From NCBI GenBank assembly GCA_041389495.1, contig JAWKRT010000001.1, positions 310,001-374,000 on the forward strand: DNA of 64,000 nucleotides. The letters are read 5' to 3'. Positions 46,399 through 54,483 of the stretch are shown here, piece by piece (position 1 is the stretch's first letter; every line of letters starts with the position of its first letter). This stretch comes from Myxococcota bacterium. GTDB taxonomy: Bacteria; Myxococcota_A; UBA9160; UBA4427. The translations under genes were made by a program, and so were the position numbers. The notes beneath the pieces are model-generated. The model was not told the DNA's origin and did no database searches. It saw only the letters and a list, made by a program, of their open reading frames with translations.

Positions 46399-46953
46399 CT
46401 AGAGCGGGCCGTCGAGCGTGTCGAGGAGCTCGCGCACGACGCGCACCGCGACGCGGCGCTGCGCGGCGTCGAGCGAGCCGACGAGCTTCTCGTAGCGGCT
46501 CGCGAAGGCGCGCGCGATGCGCTGCGCGACGCCGACGCCCTCGCGCGTGAGGCCGACCTGGATGCTGCGGCCGTCGACGTCGTCGCGCCGCCGCTCGACG
46601 AGCCCTTCGCGCTCGAGCCGATCGACCGTCTTGGTGACGCCGCCCGACGTGAGGTCGAGGTCGGCGTTGATGCGCGTCGGGGACGCGCGATAGGGCGGGC
46701 CGGAGAGCAGCAGCGAGTAGAGCACCTTCGCCTCGGAGTACGACATGCCCTCGCGCGCGACCTCCTTGAGGTGCGCATGGCGCACGCGGCGCGCGAGCGT
46801 GTCGAGCCAGAACATCAGGAGCACGGTGTCGCCGTCGACGGAGCCGAGCTCGCTCTCCCACTCGCGCGGGAGGCGATGGCTGCGAAGCTGCGTGCGGATG
46901 CTCTCCTCGCGTTCCGCGCGTGTGCATCGAGGAGCTTCGAGCTTCGGGCGCAT
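46399..46953 (-). CDS. MarR-family transcriptional regulator
   Basis: A 184-residue winged-helix regulator. Recognition region YSEAKVLYSLLLSGPPYRASP and TRINADLDLTSGGVTKTVDRLE form the helix-turn-helix; the wing has GLVERRRDDVDGRSIQVGLT with the typical DxRS turn. The N-terminus (about 1-50) and last helices form the dimer interface. Neighbours are a convergent MaoC gene and the divergent TMEM220-ThuA gene. The target may be the divergent gene. I see no clear operator. Confidence 0.9.
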   Translation of the reverse strand: MRPKLEAPRCTRAEREESIRTQLRSHRLPREWESELGSVDGDTVLLMFWLDTLARRVRHAHLKEVAREGMSYSEAKVLYSLLLSGPPYRASPTRINADLDLTSGGVTKTVDRLEREGLVERRRDDVDGRSIQVGLTREGVGVAQRIARAFASRYEKLVGSLDAAQRRVAVRVVRELLDTLDGPL

Positions 46954-47049
46954 CGATGGGCTTCCTGCGTGTGCGACGTCCGAGGGCCGCGTCCGGACCG
47001 GGCGCGCGATCCTGTCACATCCGGGCGCGTCGCAGGAAGCGCGCCGCGT

Positions 47050-47079
47050 TTGACGCGGCGCGCGCGACCGGCGTAGCCT
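47050..47079 (+). promoter_or_regulatory. promoter TTGACG-N18-TAGCCT
   Basis: TTGACG (47050-47055) and TAGCCT (47074-47079) with 18 bases between form a good sigma-70-type promoter in the 197-base gap between the MarR gene and the TMEM220-ThuA gene. A GAGGAGG ribosome site lies at about 47130, and the GTG start at 47151. Confidence 0.5.
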
Positions 47080-47150
47080 CCCGCGGCGCGCGCACCGCGC
47101 GTGCGGCCGGCCGCATCGCGCGCGCCATCGAGGAGGCATCGCGAGCGCCC

Positions 47151-48512
47151 GTGGACGCCGACGCGCCGCACCGCCACCCGCCGCGCAAGAGCGCGGTCGC
47201 AGACTCGCCGCGCAGGAGCGCGGTCGCAGACTCGCCGCGCAAGAGCGCGGTCGAAGACTCGCCGAACGGGAGCGGCGTGTTCCGCATGGCGTGCGCGGTG
47301 ATGGCGGCGCTCTTCGCGCTGTCGGTCGCCGTGCAGGCGAACGACCCGGACCCCGTGCGCTGGATGGCGTTCTACGGCCTCGCGTGCGCGACGGCCGCGG
47401 CGGGTGCGCTCGCGCGTCCGCGCCTCGCGCTCGAGCTCGCGACCGCGCTCGTCTCGCTCGGCGTCGTCCTCGCGCTCGCGCCCGCCGCAGCGACGGCGCG
47501 CCGCGAGGCGTTCACGTCGTTCCACATGCAGAGCCCCGACGACGAGCTCGTGCGCGAGCTCGGCGGCGCCGCGATCGCGCTCGCCTTCGCGCTCGCGCTG
47601 CTCGCGCGCCGCGCGCTGCGGGCGCGCACCGCGCGCGGCCGCGCGTCGCGCGCGGGGCGCGGCATCGCTGCGGCGTCGGTCGTCGCGCTCGCGCTCGGTG
47701 CCGGCTGCAACACGTGGCGCGTCTTCTTCCCGTCGCACGCGCACGAGTCCGTCGCGCCGGTGCTGCCCGAGCTCCCGCGCCCGGCCGTCCTGCTGTTCAC
47801 GAAGACGAACGGCTTCCGTCACCACGAGGCGATCGAGGCGGGCGTGCCCGCGATCGAGCGGGTCGCCGCGCGGCGCGGGTGGTCCGTGTTCCACACCGAG
47901 AACGGCGCCGTGCACGCGCCCGCGCTGCTCGCGCGCTTCGACGCGGTCGTGTGGTTCCAGACGAGCGGCGACGTGCTGTCGGAGCCGCAGCGGGACGCGC
48001 TCCGCCGATGGATCGAGGACGGCGGAGGCTTCGTCGGCATCCACAACGCCGTCGGCGAGCGGCACTACGACTGGCGCTGGTACGTGCGCGACCTCGTCGG
48101 CGCGCAGTTCGTCGGCCACACCATGTCGCCGCAGTTCCAGCGCGCGCGCGTCCTGGTCGACGATCGCGCGCACCCGGCGACGCGCGCGCTGCCCGCCGCG
48201 TTCGACCACGTCGAGGAGTGGTACTCGTTCGACGCGAGCCCGCGCGCGCGCGGCGCGCGCGTGCTGCTGCGCGTCGACGAGGCGACCTACGCGCCCGAGG
48301 GCTGGGGCGGCGACCTCCGCATGGGCGCCGACCATCCCGTCGTGTGGAGCCACTGCCCCGGGCGCGGCCGCGCGCTGCTCTCCGCGCTCGGTCACCAGGC
48401 CGAGGCCTACGCCGTGCCCGAGCACCTCGCGCTGCTCGAGGGCGCGATCGCGTGGGCCGCCGCGGGGCCGGGCGCGCCGTGCGACGACGTGCTCGCGCCG
48501 GCGGCGGACTGA
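47151..48512 (+). CDS. TMEM220-like membrane domain fused to a ThuA-like domain
   Basis: A 453-residue protein. Residues 12-38 are three 9-residue repeats (RKSAVADSP-type). From about 46 a four-helix domain with FALSVAVQANDPDPVRWMAF matches the TMEM220 family. After a further hydrophobic stretch ending GAGC (about 186), a ThuA-like domain begins (LLFTKTNGFRHHEAIEAG, GGFVGIHNA, EWYSFDASPR, HCPGRGRALLSALGH), the glutamine-amidotransferase-like fold linked to trehalose or sugar utilisation. The second hydrophobic stretch should place ThuA outside the membrane. Start GTG 47151; ATG 47286 region is an alternative that would drop the repeats. Confidence 0.8.
   Translation: MDADAPHRHPPRKSAVADSPRRSAVADSPRKSAVEDSPNGSGVFRMACAVMAALFALSVAVQANDPDPVRWMAFYGLACATAAAGALARPRLALELATALVSLGVVLALAPAAATARREAFTSFHMQSPDDELVRELGGAAIALAFALALLARRALRARTARGRASRAGRGIAAASVVALALGAGCNTWRVFFPSHAHESVAPVLPELPRPAVLLFTKTNGFRHHEAIEAGVPAIERVAARRGWSVFHTENGAVHAPALLARFDAVVWFQTSGDVLSEPQRDALRRWIEDGGGFVGIHNAVGERHYDWRWYVRDLVGAQFVGHTMSPQFQRARVLVDDRAHPATRALPAAFDHVEEWYSFDASPRARGARVLLRVDEATYAPEGWGGDLRMGADHPVVWSHCPGRGRALLSALGHQAEAYAVPEHLALLEGAIAWAAAGPGAPCDDVLAPAAD
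47184..47264 (+). repeat. three tandem 27-base repeats inside the TMEM220-ThuA gene
   Basis: Units at 47184-47210, 47211-47237 and 47238-47264 differ at only a few bases and encode RKSAVADSP, RRSAVADSP and RKSAVEDSP. The unit length keeps the frame, so copy number can change without disrupting the protein. Confidence 0.85.
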
Positions 48513-48532
48513 GGCGCGGCGGTTCCACGAAC

Positions 48533-50113
48533 GTGCGCACCGCCTGGACGCTGCTCTCGCTCGCACTGCTCGTCGCCGCGGTGCTCGTGTATCCGCTCGC
48601 TGACCATCCGCCCGAGCGGCGCATCGGCCCGCCCGACGGCGGCCTCACGGGCGAGCAGGTCGCGGAGCGCTACTGCCAGAGCTGCCACCTGCTCCCCGTT
48701 CCCGGGCAGCTCCCGCGCGAGACGTGGCCCTTCGCGATCGACTGGATGGGGAACTATCTCGGCTATCCGAAGCTCGGCGGCCCGTTCGAGCGGCTCGTCG
48801 CGAAGCGGCTGATCCCGGACGCGCCGCTCGTCAGCACCGCCGAGATGACGCGGCTCGGCCGCTACTTCATCGAGGGCGCGCTGCCGGCCGCCGCGCTCAC
48901 GCCGCCGCGCGCGCCCGCGCCGCCGCTCGAGGGATGGACCGCGAGCGAGCTCGCCGATGCGGGCGAGCGCGGCGCGGTCGTCACGCTGCTGTGGGTCGAC
49001 GAGGCGAACGGGCGGCTGTGGGTCGGCTCGGCGAACGACGACATGCTGCGCGTCTTCGACCGTGACCGGAAGCTCCTCGTCGCGCTCGAGATGGGCGGCG
49101 ACCCGATCCACATCGAGCCGCGCCCGCGCGGCGTGCGCGTCGCCCTCGCCGGCGACTTCGTGCGCGACGCGCGCCAGGGGAAGGTGGTCGACGTCGCGCT
49201 CGACGAACGCGCGGGCACGGTCGCGCACCGCGTCGTGCTCGAGGGGCTCCACCGCACGATCGAGACGCACACGCGCGACGTCGACGGCGACGGCGAGGAC
49301 GACCTCGTCGTCGTCGGCTTCGGCGACGGCGTCGGCAGCGGCTACGGAAAGGTCTCCATCTACTGGAGCGAGCGCGAGGAGCAGGTGCTGCTCGACCGCG
49401 CGGGCGGTCTCGGCGCCGCGATCGTCGACATCGACGGCGACGGCGCGCTCGACGTGCTCGTGCTCGCGACGCAGGGGAGCAACGAGCTCGTCGCGCACCT
49501 CAACCGCGGCCACCGCACGTTCGAGCGCCGCGTGCTGCTGCAGCGCGACGTCTCGTTCGGCTTCAACGAGATGCACGTGCTCGACTTCGACGGCGACGGC
49601 CGGCTCGACGTCGTCACGACGAACGGCAACAACATGGAGATGCCCGACCCGCCGCTGCGCCCCTACCACGGCGTGCGCGTGTTCCGCGGCGACGGCGCGC
49701 TCGGCTTCGAGGAGGCGCTCTTCCACCCGCTCTACGGCGCGCTCACCTCGGTCGTGCGCGACCTCGACGGCGACGGCGACCTCGACATCGCGGCGACGGG
49801 CTTCTATCCGGACTGGCGCGCGGCCGAGCCCGAGACGTTCCAGATCGTCGAGAACCGCGGGCGCGCGGCCGGGGCGGAGGGAGGCGCGGAGCGCTATCTC
49901 CTCGCGCCGCGCTCGCTGCGCGGCGAGGCGTGGAACCGCTGGATGCGCGTCGCGGCGGGCGACCTCGACGGCGACGGTCGCGTCGAGCTGTTCCTCGGCG
50001 CCGGCAACGTCCCGGGCGGCGGCCTGCACCCGTCGCGCCCGCGCCAGTGGGAGCACTACCGCGAGCGGCTCGCGCGCGCGCCCGCGGTGCTCGTGCTCGA
50101 TCGCCGTCCCTGA
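48533..50113 (+). CDS. membrane-anchored haem-c protein with FG-GAP/VCBS repeats
   Basis: A 526-residue exported protein. One N-terminal hydrophobic anchor (about 5-22) is followed by a haem-c site CQSCH at residues 48-52. The rest is a repeat propeller with five calcium-type turns (DVDGDGEDD, DIDGDGALD, DFDGDGRLD, DLDGDGDLD, DLDGDGRVE), as in FG-GAP/VCBS or integrin-like domains. The motif TRLGRYFIEGALP sits between the two parts. Start GTG 48533, 20 bases after the ThuA gene. It probably transfers electrons or binds a polysaccharide outside the cell; no closer function is visible. Confidence 0.85.
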   Translation: MRTAWTLLSLALLVAAVLVYPLADHPPERRIGPPDGGLTGEQVAERYCQSCHLLPVPGQLPRETWPFAIDWMGNYLGYPKLGGPFERLVAKRLIPDAPLVSTAEMTRLGRYFIEGALPAAALTPPRAPAPPLEGWTASELADAGERGAVVTLLWVDEANGRLWVGSANDDMLRVFDRDRKLLVALEMGGDPIHIEPRPRGVRVALAGDFVRDARQGKVVDVALDERAGTVAHRVVLEGLHRTIETHTRDVDGDGEDDLVVVGFGDGVGSGYGKVSIYWSEREEQVLLDRAGGLGAAIVDIDGDGALDVLVLATQGSNELVAHLNRGHRTFERRVLLQRDVSFGFNEMHVLDFDGDGRLDVVTTNGNNMEMPDPPLRPYHGVRVFRGDGALGFEEALFHPLYGALTSVVRDLDGDGDLDIAATGFYPDWRAAEPETFQIVENRGRAAGAEGGAERYLLAPRSLRGEAWNRWMRVAAGDLDGDGRVELFLGAGNVPGGGLHPSRPRQWEHYRERLARAPAVLVLDRRP

Positions 50114-50150
50114 GCCCGCGCGGCGCGCGGCGCTCGTTCGAGGAGAGGTC

Positions 50151-51437
50151 ATGTCCGGATCGGATCGCGCCCGTCGTTCCCCGCTCACCGCGCCGACGGT
50201 CGTCGCCGCGCTCGCGTTCGCCGCGCTCGCCGGCTGCGCGACGTTCGCGCCCAACGTCGACGGCATGTACGCGGCCGGCCCGGGCGCGGCGCGCGCGCCC
50301 GAGGGCGCCGTGCCGTCGCTCGTGCTGATCGGCGACATCGGCGTGCCGCGCGGCGAGGCGACCGAGCGGCTCGCGCAGCGCGTCGCCGGCGCGCTCGCGA
50401 ACGCGCCGGGAGCGCCGGTCGTCGTGCTCGGCGACGTCTTCTACATCGCCGGCCTCCAGGGCACGTGCCCGAGCACGCCGGGTGTCTCGATGTTCGGGTG
50501 CCAGGACGAGGCCGGGCCGCCCGAGGACCAGCTCGAGGGCGTGCTCGGGCCGTACCGCGCCGCGCTCGGCGACAACCCGGTGATCGCGATCGGCGGCAAC
50601 CACGACTACTACGGCGGCGAGCCGGCCGTGCGCAACCAGTGCCGGCTGATCCCGACGGCCGGCCGCGGCTGGCGCTACTACGCGAAGGGCTGCGAGCTGA
50701 CGGACGCGAACCCGGTCGCGACGATCGACCTCGGCGACGTCGTCGTCTTCGCCGTCGACTCCGAGCCGATGATCCGCGACGCGAAGTTCCGGCGGCGCAC
50801 GATCGAGGCACTGCGCGCCGAGATCTTCCGCGTGCGCACCGAGAAGCCCCACGCGTGGCGGCTCGTCGCGACGCACCACCCGCTCGAGACGCAGGGCTCG
50901 CACAACGGCGCGACCGGGGTGACGGGCGCGCTGAAGGACATCTACTGGCTGCGCAAGACGGTGCTCGCGCCGCTCTTCCTGCCGCTCGAGGCGTGGCTCG
51001 GCGCGCAGGACCCGTACGAGCTGCGCTACCGCGACTATCGCCGCGAGCTCTACGCGCTCTTCGCGCAGCAGCCGATCGACGCGTTCGTCAGCGGCCACGA
51101 CCACGACCTGCAGCACCTGACGATCGATCACCCGGGCGTGGGCACGCAGATCGTCTCGGGCGCGGGGGCGAACCGCTCGCCCGTGCAGCGCTACGGGCTC
51201 GACTTCCTGTGGCTCAACCGGCTCGGGCGTCTGCTCGGGCTGCGCGACGTGCTCCCCGCGCCGCGCCACGAGATGGAGTTCGGGCTCGGCGGCGAGATCG
51301 ACGCGCCCGACCTCTCGGGCTACGGCTTCGCGGTCGTGACGCCGGACGGGAGCGAGCTCGTCGTCGACTACGTCGACCCGTGGCGCGACGGCGCGCTCTA
51401 CACCGCGCGCGTCGATCGCGCGCCCGGGCGCGACTGA
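50151..51437 (+). CDS. metallophosphoesterase lipoprotein
   Basis: A 428-residue protein. A signal peptide with lipobox LAGCA (cysteine near 28) is followed by calcineurin-like motifs: LIGDIG, LGDVFY, GGNHDYY, ATHHP and SGHDHDLQH, which together supply the two-metal site. The signal peptide and lipobox predict lipidation and export. Start ATG 50151 with a strong GAGGAGAGG site. Metallophosphoesterases of this type cleave phosphate mono- or diesters; the substrate is unknown. It is codirectional with the haem-c protein, 37 bases away. Confidence 0.9.
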   Translation: MSGSDRARRSPLTAPTVVAALAFAALAGCATFAPNVDGMYAAGPGAARAPEGAVPSLVLIGDIGVPRGEATERLAQRVAGALANAPGAPVVVLGDVFYIAGLQGTCPSTPGVSMFGCQDEAGPPEDQLEGVLGPYRAALGDNPVIAIGGNHDYYGGEPAVRNQCRLIPTAGRGWRYYAKGCELTDANPVATIDLGDVVVFAVDSEPMIRDAKFRRRTIEALRAEIFRVRTEKPHAWRLVATHHPLETQGSHNGATGVTGALKDIYWLRKTVLAPLFLPLEAWLGAQDPYELRYRDYRRELYALFAQQPIDAFVSGHDHDLQHLTIDHPGVGTQIVSGAGANRSPVQRYGLDFLWLNRLGRLLGLRDVLPAPRHEMEFGLGGEIDAPDLSGYGFAVVTPDGSELVVDYVDPWRDGALYTARVDRAPGRD

Positions 51438-51463
51438 GCGCGCGGGGCGCGCGGGGCGCGCGG

Positions 51464-52669
51464 CTAGATGACGCCCTTGTCGCGCAGCGCGCCGACGTCG
51501 TCCCACGAGTAGCCCAGCAGCTCCGTCATCAGCAGCTCCGTGTGCTGCCCGAGCTCGGGCGCGACCTCGCGCACGCCGCCCGGCGTCGCCGAGAACGTCA
51601 CCGGGCAGTCGAGGTACTGCACCTTGCCGACGCTCGGGTGGTCGAGCTCGGTGACGTAGTGGTTGGCGACCATCTGCGGGTCGGTCGGGAGATCGTCGAG
51701 CGAGTTCACGATCGTGTAGATGAAGTCGCCGCCGGCCTTGAGGATGCGCATCCACTCGTCGCGCGGCTTCGAGGCGAACGCCGCGTCGAGCTCGGCGACG
51801 CAGGCCTCGGCGTTCACGGCGCGCGCGGTGAGGTCGCGGTAGCGCTCGTCGTTCGCGAGGGCGGGCCGGCCGATCGCCTTCGCGAAGTCGGCCCAGTAGC
51901 GGTCGCTCTGCAGCATCGCGAGCGCGATCCACTTCCCGTCCTGGCACTCGTAGTGGTTCCAGAGCGGGTTCGACGCGCGCTTGCGCGCGACGCGCGGGAA
52001 GGCCGCGCCGTTGATGAGCCGCGAGCTCATCGAGAGCCCCTGCAGCCAGGCCATGCTGCCGAGGTGGCTCGTGTCGACCTTCTGGCCGACGCCGAGCTTC
52101 TCGCGCGCGTAGAGCGCGGCGAGCACGCCGTAGGCGAGCATCACGGCGCCCATCTGGTCGGCGACGCCGCCGCCCACGGCCATCGGCCCCATGTCGGGCT
52201 CGCCCGTCGCGAACATGATGCCGCTGCGCGCGAGGCCGAGGTGGTCGAACGAGGGCTCGCCGCTGTCGGGGCCCTCCGGCCCGTAGCCGGTCGCGCTCGC
52301 GTAGATGATGCGCTCGTTGTGTCGGCGCAGGTCGTCGTAGCCGAGCCCGAGCCGCTCGGCGACGCCCTTGCGGAAGTTCTGCACGAACACGTCGCTCTTC
52401 GCGACGAGCCGGTAGAGGATCTCGCGCGCCTCGGGCTTCTTGAGGTCGAGCGCGAGGCTCTGCTTCCCGCGGTTCAGCCCCTCGAAGTAGAAGTTCGCGC
52501 GCACGGCCGTTCCCTGGATCGCGACGAGCCCGCGGCCCGGGTCGCCGCCGTCGCGCGATTCGACCTTGATCACCTCGGCGCCGAGGTCGGCCAGCATCGC
52601 GGACGCGACGGGCCCCTGCTGCCAGATCGTCCAGTCGACGACGCGGATGCCCTCGAGCGGTCGCGGCAT
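51464..52669 (-). CDS. class III (CaiB/BaiF) CoA transferase
   Basis: A 401-residue family III CoA transferase. N-terminal LEGIRVVDWTIWQQGPVASAMLADLGAEVIKVE (by core: VVDWT and LADLGAEVIKVE) gives the Rossmann-like CoA fold. NFRKGVAERLGLGYDDL and YASATGYGPEGP follow, and GGVADQMGAVMLAYG carries the expected catalytic aspartate. It is 38 bases downstream of a TPP enzyme on the same strand. The pairing and sizes resemble formyl-CoA:oxalate CoA-transferase with oxalyl-CoA decarboxylase, though other acyl substrates are possible. Confidence 0.9.
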   Translation of the reverse strand: MPRPLEGIRVVDWTIWQQGPVASAMLADLGAEVIKVESRDGGDPGRGLVAIQGTAVRANFYFEGLNRGKQSLALDLKKPEAREILYRLVAKSDVFVQNFRKGVAERLGLGYDDLRRHNERIIYASATGYGPEGPDSGEPSFDHLGLARSGIMFATGEPDMGPMAVGGGVADQMGAVMLAYGVLAALYAREKLGVGQKVDTSHLGSMAWLQGLSMSSRLINGAAFPRVARKRASNPLWNHYECQDGKWIALAMLQSDRYWADFAKAIGRPALANDERYRDLTARAVNAEACVAELDAAFASKPRDEWMRILKAGGDFIYTIVNSLDDLPTDPQMVANHYVTELDHPSVGKVQYLDCPVTFSATPGGVREVAPELGQHTELLMTELLGYSWDDVGALRDKGVI

Positions 52670-52707
52670 GTCTCGTCCCCCTTCTCTCTCGCGGATGCGC
52701 GCGCCGG

Positions 52708-54381
52708 CTAGCGCAGGTAGATGCCGCCCGACATGCGCGTGGCCTTCGGGTCCATGCGCACGTGCACGATCGCGGGCGCATTCGCGGCGAGCGCGCGCTC
52801 GAGCGCCGGGCGGATGTCGCCCGGCGCCTCCACGCGCTCGGCGTGCGCGCCGACCATCTCGGCGAGCTTCTCGTACGACGCGGGCAGCAGCGCGGCGACC
52901 TTCGGCGCGTCGGCCGGGAACATCCCGTCCTGGATCATGTGGCCCGCGATGCCCTCGTTGTTGCACACGACGAACACGACGTTCGCGCCGACGCGCGCGG
53001 CGGTCTCGACGTCCATCATCGCCGAGCCGAACGCGTAGTCGCCGAGGATGGCGACCGCGGGCTCGTCCGGGCGCGCGAGCTTCGCGCCGATCGCGTACGG
53101 CACGCCGGTGCCCATGCAGCCCGTCGTGCCGGCGTTGAAGCGCTTGCGCGGGCCGAAGCTCGGCACGAGCTGGCGCGCGAGCCCCATCGTCGTCTCGCCG
53201 TCGACGGCGATCGACGCGTTGCGCGGGAGCGTCTCGCGCAGCTCCTTCATGACGCGGTGCGGGTCGATCGGCACGGCGTCGGATGCGAGCCGCGCGCGCA
53301 GCCCCTCCTCGTTCGCGTCGCGCGCCGCCTGCAGGTGCGCGAGCCACTTCGCGCTCGCGGGCGCGAGCGCGCGCCCCTCGAGCGCGGCGACGAGCTGTCG
53401 CGTCGCGGCCGCCGCGTCCGCGACGATGCCGATCTCGACGTCCGCGCCGCTGTAGAGCTCCTCGGGCTCGACGTCGATCTGCGCGATGCGCACGCCCGGC
53501 GCGAACTTCGTCGGGCTCCCGTACGAGAAGATCCAGTTGAAGCGCGCGCCGATCATCACGATCGCGTCCGCGCCCTTGAGCGCGGCCGAGCGCGCGGAGT
53601 TCACGAAGGCCGGGTGGTCGTCGGGCAGCGTGCCGCGCGCCATCGGCGACGTGACGTAGGGGATGCCGCGGTCGACGAGCGCGGCGAGCGCGTCGCTCGC
53701 ATCCGCCCACGCCGCGCCCTTGCCGACGATCACGAGCGGCCGCTCGGCGCGCGCGAGCAGGTCGGCCACGCGCTCGATCGCCTGCGGGTCGGCGTGCGGC
53801 GCCGCGACCTCGGGCGCGCGCTCGCGGAGCCGCGCCTGCGACGCCGGCACCTTCTGCGAGAGCAGGTGTCCGGGGAAGTCGAGGTACACCGCGCCCGGCC
53901 GGCCGCTCACCGCCTTGCCGAGCGCGAGGTGCACGTACTCGGGGATGCGTTCGACGCTGTCGACCTGCTGCACCCACTTGCAGCCCGGACGCGCGAAGGC
54001 GAGCTGGTCGCACTCCTGGAAGCCGCCGACGCCGCGCATCACGCCGGGCACCGAGCCGCCGAGCACGACGAGCGGCATCGCGCTCTCGGTCGCGACGTGC
54101 ATGGGCGTCACCGTGTTCGTCATGCCCGGGCCCGAGCCCGCCACGATCACGCCCGCCTTGCGCTTCGCATAGCCCCACGCCGACGCCATGAACGCGGCGT
54201 TCTCCTCGTGCCGGCAGCCGACGACCTGCATGCGCCGCTCGAGGCCGGCCGTGAAGATCTCGATCATCGGGCCGGCGACGACGCCGAAGAACGTGTCGAT
54301 GCCCGCGAGCTCGAGCTGGCGGACGACGAGCTCGCCGCCGTTCCAGGAGTCGTCGCGCGACGAGGCGGTGGCGGGCGGCAT
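52708..54381 (-). CDS. thiamine-diphosphate enzyme, oxalyl-CoA decarboxylase / 2-hydroxyacyl-CoA lyase-like
   Basis: A 557-residue ThDP enzyme. The N-terminal Pyr domain has the activating glutamate in GCRHEENAAFMASAWGY and GSGPGMTNTVTPMHVAT. The C-terminal PP domain has GDYAFGSAMMDVETAARVGA with CNNEGIAG, the metal/diphosphate site. The GDxAFG form is typical of oxalyl-CoA decarboxylase and 2-hydroxyacyl-CoA lyase rather than acetolactate synthase. With the adjacent CoA transferase it forms an Oxc/Frc-like pair, suggesting decarboxylation or cleavage of a small acyl-CoA. Start ATG 54381. Confidence 0.88.
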   Translation of the reverse strand: MPPATASSRDDSWNGGELVVRQLELAGIDTFFGVVAGPMIEIFTAGLERRMQVVGCRHEENAAFMASAWGYAKRKAGVIVAGSGPGMTNTVTPMHVATESAMPLVVLGGSVPGVMRGVGGFQECDQLAFARPGCKWVQQVDSVERIPEYVHLALGKAVSGRPGAVYLDFPGHLLSQKVPASQARLRERAPEVAAPHADPQAIERVADLLARAERPLVIVGKGAAWADASDALAALVDRGIPYVTSPMARGTLPDDHPAFVNSARSAALKGADAIVMIGARFNWIFSYGSPTKFAPGVRIAQIDVEPEELYSGADVEIGIVADAAAATRQLVAALEGRALAPASAKWLAHLQAARDANEEGLRARLASDAVPIDPHRVMKELRETLPRNASIAVDGETTMGLARQLVPSFGPRKRFNAGTTGCMGTGVPYAIGAKLARPDEPAVAILGDYAFGSAMMDVETAARVGANVVFVVCNNEGIAGHMIQDGMFPADAPKVAALLPASYEKLAEMVGAHAERVEAPGDIRPALERALAANAPAIVHVRMDPKATRMSGGIYLR

Positions 54382-54469
54382 GGCGGGCTCCTTCGCGGGA
54401 GGGGCGCGGACGCGCGCGGCGGCGCGCGATTCTCCACTGCCCGGCGCGGGCGGGTCAACCGGCCGCGGC

Positions 54470-54475
54470 TACCCT
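54470..54475 (+). promoter_or_regulatory. -10-like hexamer TACCCT
   Basis: TACCCT ends eight bases before ATG 54484, the same leaderless geometry as at 24760 and, on the other strand, 27310 and 9899. Confidence 0.35.
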
Positions 54476-54483
54476 CCGCGCGG

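Noticed and set aside
47184..47264. A possible CRISPR-like array from three repeats.
   Set aside because: Units are directly adjacent without spacers, only 27 bases long, and lie in frame within a coding gene.
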